Shown here: positions 1-7,086 of the stretch, piece by piece
How positions within the stretch are numbered: the stretch's first letter is position 1
Layout: each line of letters opens with the position of its first letter
From: Bryobacterales bacterium
Lineage (GTDB): Bacteria > Acidobacteriota > Terriglobia > Bryobacterales > Bryobacteraceae
NCBI GenBank assembly: GCA_003142355.1
Contig: PLMF01000113.1
Location: 6,126 to 24,539, forward strand
DNA: 18,414 nucleotides
Direction: 5' to 3'
Made by a program: the position numbers and the translations under genes
Notes under the pieces: model-generated
What the model saw: the letters and a program-made list of their open reading frames with translations, nothing else
Told to the model about the DNA's origin: nothing
The model's database searches: none

Positions 1-266
1 TCCTGATCACCCTGGGAGAGCACGGCATGTTGCTGTTCCAAAACGGTTCTCAGCCGTACCCGACTCCGACCCGCGCCCAGGATGTATTCGATGTTTCCGG
101 CGCCGGCGATACGGCGCTTGCGGTTTTCACTCTGGGGCTTGCCGCCGGAGCCACTCCCGCCGAAGCCGCCGAACTGGCCAACTGCGCCAGCGGCATCGTG
201 GTGGGCAAGCTGGGTACCGCCACCGTGACAGCCGCCGAGCTCCAGGCGGGCTTTGCCCAGGTATGA
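1..266 (+). CDS. hldE: D-glycero-beta-D-manno-heptose-7-phosphate kinase, C-terminal part (5' end outside window)
   Basis: This is the C-terminal 87 residues of a PfkB/ribokinase-family sugar kinase; the reading frame is open from base 3 and ends at TGA 264-266. The visible part carries the family signature DVSGAGDTALA, whose Asp is the catalytic base next to the anion hole. It is followed by an Ala-rich helix (residues AAGATPAEAAELAN) and IVVGKLGTATVT, wording very typical of the RfaE1/HldE kinase domain. The enzyme phosphorylates heptose 7-phosphate at C1 in the ADP- or GDP-heptose route from sedoheptulose 7-phosphate. The protein stops right after the kinase domain with no nucleotidyltransferase domain, so this is the stand-alone HldA/RfaE1 form rather than the fused HldE. 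The gmhB-like gene that follows overlaps it by ATGA, which supports the role. Confidence 0.85.
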   Translation, partial: LITLGEHGMLLFQNGSQPYPTPTRAQDVFDVSGAGDTALAVFTLGLAAGATPAEAAELANCASGIVVGKLGTATVTAAELQAGFAQV

Positions 267-955
267 CCCCAGGATCCGGTGCTGCTTTGTGGGACAGGCG
301 CTTTCGCCTGTCAACCCACTTCTTCACAGCTTCCGACGCGCGCGGCTCCGATCCGAGCCACGACCGTGAGGGAGTGGTTCCCCGCAAAGGCACGAAACCA
401 CGCGGTCGGGGAGCCAGGGCGGTATTCTTCGACCGCGACGGCACCCTCATGGAAGAGGTCCATTATTGTGGCGATCCCGCCAGAGTCCGGGTCTTCCCGG
501 GGGTTCCGGAGGCCTTGCGAAAGTTGAAGCAGGCTGGCCTCCTCACCTTCGTCATTACCAACCAGAGTGGCATCGCGCGCGGCCTGATTACCGAAGCGCA
601 ATACCACGCCGTTCAAGACGAACTGCTGCGCCAGGTCGGGGCGGGCCTGATCGACGTGACTTACTTCTGTGCCGATCCGCCGGATGTGCCCTCCACCCGG
701 CGCAAGCCCGAGCCGGGCATGGTATTGGAAGCGGCGTCAGCCTATGACATCGACCTGGCGCGGTCGTATTTCATCGGCGACAAGAGCGCCGACATCGAAT
801 GCGGCCAGCGTGCCGGCACGCGCACCATCCTGGTCCTGACCGGCTACGGAGCGGAGCAGGATTGCCGCCCCGACTTCACCGCGCACGACCTGGCCGAGGC
901 CGTCCAAATCGTGCTCAGCCCGCATTCACGCGGCGGCCCGCCAGCAGGGAGTTGA
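263..955 (+). CDS. gmhB: GmhB-like D-glycero-D-manno-heptose 1,7-bisphosphate phosphatase (HAD), with odd N-terminal extension
   Basis: HAD-superfamily phosphatase that would remove the C7 phosphate of heptose 1,7-bisphosphate, the step after the kinase upstream. Motif I is FFDRDGT (Asp57 nucleophile, Asp59), motif II is TNQSG, RKPEPGM follows at 147-153, and motif III is FIGDKSADIECG. From motif I to the end is about 177 residues, a normal GmhB length. The roughly 50 residues before it have no family counterpart and are encoded by two inverted-repeat elements. ATG 263 overlaps the kinase stop as ATGA and is the best-coupled start. GTG 374 is an alternative but has no properly spaced ribosome-binding site. 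The usual GmhB zinc-loop Cys/His set before the RKP motif is reduced to a single Cys136, so this is a zinc-less variant or a related HisB-N-type phosphatase. Family is certain; exact substrate is inferred from context. Confidence 0.78.
   Translation: MTPGSGAALWDRRFRLSTHFFTASDARGSDPSHDREGVVPRKGTKPRGRGARAVFFDRDGTLMEEVHYCGDPARVRVFPGVPEALRKLKQAGLLTFVITNQSGIARGLITEAQYHAVQDELLRQVGAGLIDVTYFCADPPDVPSTRRKPEPGMVLEAASAYDIDLARSYFIGDKSADIECGQRAGTRTILVLTGYGAEQDCRPDFTAHDLAEAVQIVLSPHSRGGPPAGS
289..319. repeat. Perfect 8-bp stem-loop, part of an intergenic-type repeat
   Basis: GACAGGCG (293-300), loop CTTT, CGCCTGTC (305-312) form a perfect hairpin. An outer arm GTGGG (289-293) can pair with CCCAC (315-319) across a small bulge. 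The element lies inside the predicted N-terminus of the GmhB-like frame, where coding sequence would not be expected to hold such a hairpin. No T-run follows, so a terminator is unlikely. Confidence 0.6.
344..415. repeat. Long imperfect palindrome (REP/MITE-like element)
   Basis: Three nested arm pairs share one centre: GGCTCC (344-349) with GGAGCC (410-415), CGACCG (361-366) with CGGTCG (403-408), and GTGGTT (374-379) with AACCAC (396-401). The RNA or single strand could fold into one long interrupted hairpin. The left arm at 353-379 matches 11588-11614 at 22 of 27 positions by eye, so the motif is dispersed. It sits between the coupled start codon and the HAD core of the GmhB-like gene. Confidence 0.6.
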
Positions 956-984
956 TCCCCGCTGCCCGCCCATGGAGGCCCGGG

Positions 985-1008
985 GACAAGTGAGCCGAAG
1001 GACTTGTC
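985..1008. other. Stem-loop 30 bp after gmhB; otherwise gene-poor stretch
   Basis: GACAAGT (985-991) and ACTTGTC (1002-1008) pair around a 10-nt loop, just downstream of the gmhB-like stop. It might end that transcript, but no T-tract follows, so I do not call it a terminator. The surrounding stretch 956-1182 holds no convincing gene on either strand. Confidence 0.3.
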
Positions 1009-1182
1009 TCTCAGATCAGAGGGGGCTCAGCCGGCTCGCGACGGCTGGCGCACATCTACGGGTTGCACGTTTGTTCGTCCATCCGACTGGAAGGGGGTCA
1101 CAAGAGTGATCTCCCACAACGCCGTTTGGACCAATTGAGCTGAAGAATCGCTCTGGGGAGCATAGGTCCGCATTTGGCAGGT

Positions 1183-1722
1183 TCAGGCAGTGGATGCGGG
1201 ACCATCTGCGCTGGTTGGTGTGGCGGGGTTCCTCCACTCGTTGTAGCACGAAATCAGAATCGGACTCCATAATTGCGAGGTATCTGAGCGCTCCAGAACG
1301 CCGCGAATCACGCTCGATCTCGCAAGGGAGTTGTGGAAGAAATCAACCCAAACATTTGACTCGTTGCGCTTACCTCGCTGTGCGGGTTCGGGGGGCTCCG
1401 CGAGGATGACCTCAAACGCGTTCAGGCAAAGATAGGCAAACGCTTCGAGCTTGGCCTGAAAGACTCCCGACTTGGCGCACTTGGCGTCGAAATCGGCGTC
1501 TGTACGCACAGGGTGCTCATCGTAGATTGACCAGAGCCAAGGATCAGATATAAGTTGCCGGTTTATTTCGAGCAACATCTTTTGCGCCTCCAGATTCAGC
1601 GAACGATCCGCCATTCGCCTGGAGAGCCGAAAATTAAGCCAAAAGCACACGCCGGACAGCGCCGCCGCGACTACTGAGATCAGGGGTCCGATGATGTCTT
1701 TCAATCCAGGCTGGGCCAGCAT
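1183..1722 (-). CDS. Hypothetical membrane-anchored protein
   Basis: A 179-residue protein I do not recognise. Residues about 8-30 (IIGPLISVVAAALSGVCFWL and following) form one transmembrane segment, followed by the basic stop-transfer stretch RLSRR, so the rest is probably cytoplasmic. The soluble part is helical and rich in Leu, Glu and Trp, with segments such as LEAQKMLLEINRQL and KLEAFAYLCLNAFEVIL. It resembles a type of small uncharacterised protein with one N-terminal helix. ATG 1722 has no clear ribosome-binding site. It stands alone on the minus strand between plus-strand genes and is less GC-rich than its neighbours, which may point to acquisition. Function is unknown. Confidence 0.55.
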   Translation of the reverse strand: MLAQPGLKDIIGPLISVVAAALSGVCFWLNFRLSRRMADRSLNLEAQKMLLEINRQLISDPWLWSIYDEHPVRTDADFDAKCAKSGVFQAKLEAFAYLCLNAFEVILAEPPEPAQRGKRNESNVWVDFFHNSLARSSVIRGVLERSDTSQLWSPILISCYNEWRNPATPTSADGPASTA

Positions 1723-1897
1723 TTCACTATTCTATCGTCAAGCCAACGCACAACGTGTCTCCAGTGTCGGCCTGTGGGGGGCATGGCGGCCTCGTGCCGA
1801 TTCCGCCTTGCGGCCGCAAGCGCCGGAGCGAAGCGCCAGGTGCGGACTCATTTCCCCGCACACGCCGCCCATAGCAGCCGTCCACTGACAACGTGGT

Positions 1898-1962
1898 CCC
1901 GGGTCCCGTTGCACCCGGGTTGCACCGCTTTTGCCATGCCGCCCGCCAGGCTGTTCTACAAT
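1898..1962 (+). promoter_or_regulatory. Repeats and possible -10 box upstream of the DUF433 gene
   Basis: CCCGGGT (1898-1904) and ACCCGGG (1913-1919) form an inverted repeat, and GTTGCACC occurs twice (1908-1915 and 1919-1926). TACAAT (1957-1962) lies 20 bp before the start codon and could be a -10 box, but I see no good -35 at standard spacing. Such repeats before a toxin-antitoxin pair often act as operators; that is inference. Farther up, 1807-1820 is a perfect 14-bp palindrome around GCGGCCGC. The rest of 1723-1981 has nothing recognisable. Confidence 0.3.
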
Positions 1963-1981
1963 TGGAAAGGAAGAGGCCGCA

Positions 1982-2230
1982 ATGTCACACTGGGAGCCAG
2001 AAGCCTACAAGGAGTATCAATGGATCGTAGCCGATCCCCAACTCCTTGGCGGGAAGCTGGCAATTCGCGGTACCCGGCTGGCCGTTTCTCTCATCCTCGA
2101 ATGCCTGGCTAGCGGCATGTCTGTCGATGACATCGACCAGTCTTTCGATTGCGCCTTTCCGCGTCAGGCCTTACCTGAAGTTCTGAAGGTCGCCTCCGAG
2201 TTTACCGACTCCTTCCATGTGGCTGCTTGA
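1982..2230 (+). CDS. DUF433 family protein, antitoxin-type
   Basis: An 82-residue protein with the DUF433 pattern: an N-terminal WIVADPQLLGGKLAIRGTRL segment, then VSLILECLASGMSVDDI, a helix-turn-helix-like stretch in which a sigma-70-region-4-like fold is known for the family. DUF433 proteins are usually encoded just before a PIN-like DUF5615 protein and are regarded as the antitoxin and DNA-binding partner. The start at 1982 follows AGGAAGAGG with 5 nt between GAGG and ATG, which decides against longer upstream readings. The next gene begins 14 nt before this one ends. The family is clear; toxin neutralisation and autoregulation are inferred from the gene pair. Confidence 0.8.
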   Translation: MSHWEPEAYKEYQWIVADPQLLGGKLAIRGTRLAVSLILECLASGMSVDDIDQSFDCAFPRQALPEVLKVASEFTDSFHVAA

Positions 2231-2552
2231 CGCCAACATAGACGTGCATCTCGTATCCGTTCTGGCCGGTTTCAAGATTCCCTGCGATACCGCTGGGAAG
2301 CGCGGGTGGAAGGCCCTATCCAATGGCGACCTTGTGAGAGCGGCCGTGGACGCAGGCTTCCGCTGCCTGCTCACTCGGGACCAACTCTTTGGCGAGTCCG
2401 CCTCCCGCGCGCTGAGGCGTTTCCCACAGTTCGCGGTCGTAGTGGTGAACGTCCCGCAGCGGCCTTGGCCCCAATATCGAGAAGAATTCCTTGCCCTATG
2501 GAGAGAACGGCGGATTGAGCCAATGGCCGGCCAGTTGATTCAGTGGCCATGA
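2217..2552 (+). CDS. DUF5615 PIN-like protein, toxin-type nuclease candidate
   Basis: A 111-residue protein that starts with MWLLDANID and carries GWKALSNGDLVRAA and CLLTRDQLFGES, the ordered pattern of DUF5615 (Mut7-C/PIN-like) proteins. Asp5, Asp38 and Asp55 are plausible metal-binding acids of a PIN-type RNase site. It overlaps the DUF433 gene by 14 nt, so translation is probably coupled. Together they look like a VapBC-like toxin-antitoxin pair, although RNase activity is not established for most DUF5615 members. Its stop lies 13 bp from the stop of the convergent glycosyltransferase gene. Confidence 0.8.
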   Translation: MWLLDANIDVHLVSVLAGFKIPCDTAGKRGWKALSNGDLVRAAVDAGFRCLLTRDQLFGESASRALRRFPQFAVVVVNVPQRPWPQYREEFLALWRERRIEPMAGQLIQWP

Positions 2553-2565
2553 GGCAACATGCGCG

Positions 2566-4089
2566 TCACGACTTCAGCCGCACCCGCATCAGCGCGCGAG
2601 AGCCCGCGTATTTCCGGATCTCGACCGTAGCGCCATCGTCGACAACTTTAGAGATCAGCCAGCCCGGCCGAAGCGTGTTCTGATAGACGAAAAACTCCCG
2701 GCCTGGGCTGGCGAAACTCCGGTACTCCACGACATCGACCGATGACCAGTCCCGCAGCACCCGGATGCCACCGTCGATGGTATCGAAGCCCATGTACTGG
2801 AGCGCTGCCTGGTTGTCCGCCAGGAACAGCAGCCGCGATTTCAGCGGTTCGGGCGCGTAATGCCACATCTGCAAGAACAACTGGCCGTCCGAGACCGCCA
2901 CTGGCCCTTGCTCGAGGGCCTCTCGCAAGAGGGGTTCGCCGTCAAACGGATTTCGGCTCGGCGGGATCTCCATGGACGAATAGCCGAAGCCCACGGTCAC
3001 AGCCGCCATCAGCAAGAATCCGGGCAGCGCCCGCCCCCCGAAAAAATGGGCGGCGACCATGGGGGCAAGGAACGAGAAGCCGGCCAGCGCAATCAGCGCA
3101 TAACGCATCGCGAACATGTGCGTGACCAGAAGCGCTCCCGCCACCGCGGCCACCGGGATTGCGAGAAACAGCACCCCGGCAGCGAGCTCGTGGTCCGCCA
3201 GTGGGGGAACAGCGCTGGGAGCGGTATCCGGTTTCCGGCGGCTCAGAACGATCGAGAGCGCCAACAAGGCCAGCAGCAGCGTCAGGAAACCGGAGGCGTG
3301 CTGGAGGCCGCTCTCCCAAAACTCGATCGCCTGTTCGGGGTAGGGGACGGCCCAGGTATGCGCGAATCCTTTCACCACGCCGACCACGGTGGAGATCCGC
3401 CAGAGGATCGGCGCCACGCCGGCGGCGAACGCCGCCCATATTCCCCAATCGATCTTTCTGCTGCGGTAGAGCCGAACCGCTTCTCCCCCGGCCAGGGGCA
3501 GGTACAGCAGCGCCGCGTAGTAGTGGCAAAGGAGGGCGGCTGCCAGGCTGAGAGCCAGTCCGGGCAGAGCCAGAAAACGTTTCGAGCGCTCTGCTGCCGC
3601 TTGCCACGCCACCAGCGCCAAACCGCAAAATGCCAGTTCCGGGCCATACGCGCGCGCCTCCGCCGAATAGTAATAGGTCTCGAGGACCGTGGGAAGCAAC
3701 AGCGCCGCAAGCGCATAGTAGATGCCCACGCGCCTCGACGTGAACCGAAACAGGCACAAACAGAACACCCAAAAACCAAGGATCGCCGGTATCCGGACGG
3801 AAATCTCTCCGTCGCCGAACCACCGTACGCACAAATGGGCCATGAGGTGCGGCAGCGGGGGAGCCGCATCGCACGCAAGCGCGGCCTTCCAGGCCGTGGA
3901 CAGGTTCGGCGAATTCGCGATCACCAGCGTGATCACCTCGTCGTACCAGAACGGTTTGCCGCGGGCATGCAGCCCGGCTCCCAAAAGGTAGAGGATGGTG
4001 AACGCGCACAGAATCAGGTGCTGGCGCTTCTCGATCCGGACCGCTAGATGGCGCGCGTCGTTTTCCAGCGAGGACTCTGGAGAGGACAT
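2566..4089 (-). CDS. Polytopic membrane glycosyltransferase, GT-C fold (ArnT/PMT-like)
   Basis: A 507-residue integral membrane protein with about ten hydrophobic helices (first at residues 24-41). Right after helix 1 comes PFWYDE, where Asp50-Glu51 match the acidic motif in the first extracytoplasmic loop of GT-C enzymes that use lipid-linked sugar donors. A later YYYSAEARAYG segment resembles the second conserved loop of dolichyl/polyprenyl-phosphate mannosyltransferase-like proteins. The C-terminal roughly 110 residues are soluble and probably periplasmic. It would transfer a sugar from a polyprenyl-phosphate donor to a glycan, lipid or protein at the periplasmic face. The gene follows the beta-barrel gene with a 9-bp gap, so the two are cotranscribed. 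Donor and acceptor cannot be read from the sequence. Confidence 0.72.
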   Translation of the reverse strand: MSSPESSLENDARHLAVRIEKRQHLILCAFTILYLLGAGLHARGKPFWYDEVITLVIANSPNLSTAWKAALACDAAPPLPHLMAHLCVRWFGDGEISVRIPAILGFWVFCLCLFRFTSRRVGIYYALAALLLPTVLETYYYSAEARAYGPELAFCGLALVAWQAAAERSKRFLALPGLALSLAAALLCHYYAALLYLPLAGGEAVRLYRSRKIDWGIWAAFAAGVAPILWRISTVVGVVKGFAHTWAVPYPEQAIEFWESGLQHASGFLTLLLALLALSIVLSRRKPDTAPSAVPPLADHELAAGVLFLAIPVAAVAGALLVTHMFAMRYALIALAGFSFLAPMVAAHFFGGRALPGFLLMAAVTVGFGYSSMEIPPSRNPFDGEPLLREALEQGPVAVSDGQLFLQMWHYAPEPLKSRLLFLADNQAALQYMGFDTIDGGIRVLRDWSSVDVVEYRSFASPGREFFVYQNTLRPGWLISKVVDDGATVEIRKYAGSRALMRVRLKS

Positions 4090-4098
4090 GTGCCCCTG

Positions 4099-5430
4099 CT
4101 ACCAGATGCGAAGAGGGACGTCTCCAGGCGAGTACCCCACGCCCACCCGCACATCGTATATGACCCGGTTGTAGAGATCGAAGTTGGCGCTGGTGTACTT
4201 ACGGGCGCCGACGGACACCACCCCATGCACGTTATGCACGATCTGGCGGCTGGCGGACAATGTTCCGCTGGCGCCGCCGTAAGTGCCGAGGACATTCCCA
4301 ATCGACTCGGCGGACTGGTACCCCCCGGAGACGCCGAAACTCCATCGGCGCAGCCCGGTATAATTGTATCCCGCCATGGCGGTGGTCGTGACGGAAGTCA
4401 GAAACAGACCATTGCCGGGCGTAATACCCCGCCCTCCGGAAACGTACGCGACCCCCTTGGGAAACGTCCGCGACAGCCGGCCGGTCCCGATCACGAAATG
4501 GTCGATCCGGTCGAGCACCACGGTTCCCTCCGGGGTTCCGATCAGGGCCGCAATCGCAGGATCAATGGGCACGTTTTGGATAAACTTTGTCTCGGCTCTC
4601 GCCATCCCGCCCTCTGCGGAGAACTCCAGCCAGCGGCTAATCCGCGTGGAAAATACGCCGGACACGGTATGCATGTCCGTGCTGCTGAGCACATGGATAA
4701 AGTCGAAGTGGGTGTAACTGTAATTGGCGCCAATGGTGGTACGGCGAGTCAAACGGTATTGCACATCGGCGTGAGCGGTGGCGCCGGTAACCCCGTAGAG
4801 CGCAGTCGAGCTTTGGCGAACCAGAAAACCGTCGCCGCCCAAACTGAAAGAAAGCCGCGCGCTCTTCTGAAAGACCAAATTGGCCTGCGTGCTCAGATAC
4901 TCCGTGCGGTTATCGAAGAAGTCCGACGTGGGAGCATAAGTCGTGGAGGGATCGAAGGGCACGGTCTGCGAAAGCCCCGGAAGACCGAAACTTCGCGAGA
5001 ACAAGCCGGCGCTTTCGTTCAACGTCAGGGACACATGGCGCGAGACCCGCTGCACAATCCCCAGCATCACGGATTGATCGGTTGAATCGTAGCTGGTGGC
5101 GTGCGCGTAACGCCGGATGGAGCCGCGGTAGTCCAAGCCGATCTTGGTGTGCTTCCAGCTATGCACGCCACTGATGCCTGCCGTGACTTCCAGGCCCATA
5201 CTCGATTCATTCCCCAACTGGCCCTGCGAATTCACCGCCACGCCGGAAAGTCCGGTGTCATAGACCCCGCTCAATTCGACGAATGGCCGAAAATCGATCT
5301 GTGGCGACGCCATGGCCGCGGGCGCCTCGCCGCGCGAGAGTATGGCGGGGCCTGCGTATTGCGCAAATACCGGCATGGCCCAAGCCAATACCGCGAGCAC
5401 TCGTCCGGGATTCAAAGAGTTTTCCTCCAT
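4099..5430 (-). CDS. Outer-membrane beta-barrel protein, putative
   Basis: A 443-residue secreted protein. Residues 10-23 are a hydrophobic signal segment ending VFA before Gln, a good signal-peptidase site. The mature part alternates polar and hydrophobic residues in many short strands, with Tyr/Phe/Trp girdles (for example KIGLDYRGSIRRYAH, TIGANYSYTHFDF), and the last residue is Trp, as in BAM-assembled barrels. It resembles putative porin-type proteins that accompany exopolysaccharide loci. ATG 5430 has GGAGG only 3 nt upstream. TTG 5415 has GGAGG with an 8-nt spacer inside the annotated N-terminus and may be the real start; it would still leave a full signal peptide. With wecB upstream and a GT-C transferase downstream, a role in glycan export or surface display is likely but unproven. 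Confidence 0.72.
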   Translation of the reverse strand: MEENSLNPGRVLAVLAWAMPVFAQYAGPAILSRGEAPAAMASPQIDFRPFVELSGVYDTGLSGVAVNSQGQLGNESSMGLEVTAGISGVHSWKHTKIGLDYRGSIRRYAHATSYDSTDQSVMLGIVQRVSRHVSLTLNESAGLFSRSFGLPGLSQTVPFDPSTTYAPTSDFFDNRTEYLSTQANLVFQKSARLSFSLGGDGFLVRQSSTALYGVTGATAHADVQYRLTRRTTIGANYSYTHFDFIHVLSSTDMHTVSGVFSTRISRWLEFSAEGGMARAETKFIQNVPIDPAIAALIGTPEGTVVLDRIDHFVIGTGRLSRTFPKGVAYVSGGRGITPGNGLFLTSVTTTAMAGYNYTGLRRWSFGVSGGYQSAESIGNVLGTYGGASGTLSASRQIVHNVHGVVSVGARKYTSANFDLYNRVIYDVRVGVGYSPGDVPLRIW

Positions 5431-5468
5431 CTGCCTCCGGCCATAACCGGCCGCAGGCCGTAACTCAA

Positions 5469-5498
5469 AGTCTGACGCGATACTCTCGGGTGTGTCAA
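5469..5498 (-). promoter_or_regulatory. Possible sigma-70 promoter before the beta-barrel gene
   Basis: On the minus strand a perfect TTGACA (5498-5493) is followed 18 nt later by CAGACT (5474-5469), a poor -10 match. It lies in the 87-bp gap between wecB and the barrel gene, so the barrel and GT-C genes might have their own start site. The weak -10 keeps confidence low. Confidence 0.25.
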
Positions 5499-5517
5499 GC
5501 TGCGCATCCTGTTCCTT

Positions 5518-6645
5518 TCACCCGCCACTGCCGGTCCCCCGATTCGCCAGCGCGCGCGCAATGCGCTCGCAGGCATGGCCGTCGCCGTAGGGGTTGTGAA
5601 CACGGGTCATGCGCGTGTATTCGTCCTGGTCCTCGAGCAGGCGGGTGGCTTCCGCCACGATGCGATCCACGTCCGTGCCCACCAGTTTCACCGTGCCGGC
5701 CTCCAGCGCTTCAGGGCGTTCGGTCTTTTCACGCAAGACCAGCACCGGCTTGCCCAGCGAGGGCGCTTCTTCCTGGATGCCGCCGGAGTCCGTTATGATC
5801 AGCCGGCAACGGCGCATCAGATCCACGAACGCCGTGTAGGGCAGGGGATCGAGCAGCACCACGTTGGAAAGGCCGGCCAGTATTCGGTGCGCGGGGCCGA
5901 GCACGTTGGGATTACGGTGGACCGGGTAGACGATCTGGACGTCGGGGCGCGACGCCACCAGCGAGAGCGCAAGCATGACCCGGTCGAATCCCGGCCCGAA
6001 ATTCTCGCGGCGATGGCTGGTGACCAGCACCAGCCGCTTGCCCGGATCCATCCATGGCCATTCGGGCGCGCGCAGGCCGCCCCGGTCCAGCGCATCGCGA
6101 ACGTACAGCACGGCATCGATGCCGGTGTTGCCCGTGACGAAGATTCTTTCACGGGCGACACCCTCGCCGACGAGCGCCGCCTCGGCCCTGGCCGTGGGGG
6201 CAAAGTGCCATGTCGCGATCCGCGAAGTCAGAACGCGGTTCATTTCCTCCGGGAATGGCTGCATCATGTCGCCGGTGCGCAGCCCAGCTTCGACATGCGC
6301 CACGGCAATCTGCTGGTAGAAAGCCCCCACCGCTCCCGCCAGCGTAGTGGTCGTGTCGCCTTGAACCACGACCAGGTCCGGATGCTCGGTTTCCATGACG
6401 GGTTCGATCGCGGCCAGAATGTGCGCCGTGAGGCCGGCCAGCGTTTGGCCCGGCTTCATCAGATCGAGATCGTAGTCGGGGGTCACGGAAAAAGCCGCGA
6501 GAACCTGGTCCAGCATGTCGCGGTGCTGCGCCGTCACGCAGACTTTCACCGCAAATTCATCTGGCCGGGCGCGCAACCGGTGAACCAGCGGACACAGCTT
6601 GATGGCCTCCGGGCGCGTTCCGAAGATGCAGAGAATGCGGATCAT
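5518..6645 (-). CDS. wecB: UDP-N-acetylglucosamine 2-epimerase (non-hydrolysing)
   Basis: A complete 375-residue enzyme that interconverts UDP-GlcNAc and UDP-ManNAc in the cytoplasm and feeds ManNAc-type sugars into surface glycans. The full family signature is present in order: FGTRPEAIK near the N-terminus, TAQHRDMLDQ, VQGDTTTT, HVEAGLRTGD followed by PFPEEMNR, GNTGIDA, VTSHRRENFG, DSGGIQEEAPSLGKPVLVLR and TERPEA. These include the UDP-binding and catalytic Asp/Glu/His positions. ATG 6645 is chosen because the family begins directly with an MIRILCIFGTRPE-like strand; a TTG start at 6681 would add 12 unrelated residues. The wording fits WecB rather than hydrolysing NeuC. The start codon overlaps the stop of a tiny upstream ORF as ATGA. 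Confidence 0.93.
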   Translation of the reverse strand: MIRILCIFGTRPEAIKLCPLVHRLRARPDEFAVKVCVTAQHRDMLDQVLAAFSVTPDYDLDLMKPGQTLAGLTAHILAAIEPVMETEHPDLVVVQGDTTTTLAGAVGAFYQQIAVAHVEAGLRTGDMMQPFPEEMNRVLTSRIATWHFAPTARAEAALVGEGVARERIFVTGNTGIDAVLYVRDALDRGGLRAPEWPWMDPGKRLVLVTSHRRENFGPGFDRVMLALSLVASRPDVQIVYPVHRNPNVLGPAHRILAGLSNVVLLDPLPYTAFVDLMRRCRLIITDSGGIQEEAPSLGKPVLVLREKTERPEALEAGTVKLVGTDVDRIVAEATRLLEDQDEYTRMTRVHNPYGDGHACERIARALANRGTGSGG

Positions 6646-6746
6646 CGGCGCCGCACTTTCACCCGGGTGGGCCGCCACCAAGTCTCGGGTGGAACCACGA
6701 ACACCCCGATGGCAAAAGCGACGGCAAGCAGAACCGCGGCCAGCAT
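6642..6746 (-). CDS. Tiny single-pass membrane ORF coupled to wecB
   Basis: From ATG 6746 this ORF encodes 34 residues: a hydrophobic helix (MLAAVLLAVAFAIGVFVV), then PPETWW and a strongly basic tail ending VKVRRR, a clear membrane-anchor pattern. Its TGA overlaps the wecB start as ATGA, so translational coupling is possible. The frame stays open upstream to a TGA at 6825-6827 and could begin at TTG 6821 (59 residues), which adds a basic stretch before the helix. No good ribosome-binding site precedes either start. It could be a genuine small protein or the distal part of a broken gene, because the ORF beyond that TGA is in the same frame. Confidence 0.35.
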   Translation of the reverse strand: MLAAVLLAVAFAIGVFVVPPETWWRPTRVKVRRR

Positions 6747-6824
6747 CAGGAACTTACCAAGAGCGGAAAGCCGCCATCGGGCAAACAGCGCAGCTTGACT
6801 ACGGTCCGCCCGGGCATGCAAGTA

Positions 6825-7076
6825 TCATACTCGATCCGATTGAGGATTGGGTACTTCCGGGCTCTTTGCCGTGGTAGGCGATTGCCCCCGTCCGAACTGA
6901 TCGAGAGCCTGGCCGAGGGCCAGCAGCCCCGGGGTAAGGGCCGGCGCTGAATCCGCGGGCCGGTCTGCAGCCCGCTGTTTGGCAAGGGCTTTCCAGCCTG
7001 TTTTGGGGGCCTCCTCGGGGCGGCGGACAATGTACTCCAGGACACCCAGGGAGACCAGGAAGAGCAAGAAAGTCAT
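6825..7076 (-). CDS. Small hypothetical protein with N-terminal membrane helix
   Basis: An 83-residue ORF whose first 17 residues (MTFLLFLVSLGVLEYIV) are a membrane helix or uncleaved signal, followed by RRPEE and a low-complexity Pro/Ala/Gln-rich tail. AGAGGG lies 9 nt upstream of ATG 7076, an acceptable ribosome-binding site. Its TGA (6827-6825) is followed in the same frame by 60 sense codons ending at the wecB overlap, so the two may be halves of one protein with helices at both ends. No family is recognised. It is the first candidate gene of the minus-strand wecB group. Confidence 0.35.
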   Translation of the reverse strand: MTFLLFLVSLGVLEYIVRRPEEAPKTGWKALAKQRAADRPADSAPALTPGLLALGQALDQFGRGQSPTTAKSPEVPNPQSDRV

Positions 7077-7086
7077 CGCGCAACAC

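Noticed and set aside
1016..1270. Minus-strand frame of 84 codons beside the hypothetical membrane protein
   Set aside because: Overlaps the better-supported gene at 1183-1722, has no ribosome-binding site and no recognisable features.
2860..5085. Two long plus-strand frames (2860-4047 and 4048-5085)
   Set aside because: They lie opposite the GT-C and beta-barrel genes, are rich in Arg/Gly/Pro/His without domains, and are typical mirror frames of GC-rich genes.
5436..5456. Hairpin-forming CGGCC/GGCCG sequence after wecB as a terminator
   Set aside because: Only a 5-bp stem and no T-run on the relevant strand.
5575..6798. Plus-strand frame of 407 codons
   Set aside because: Antisense to wecB, whose complete motif set makes the minus strand the coding one.
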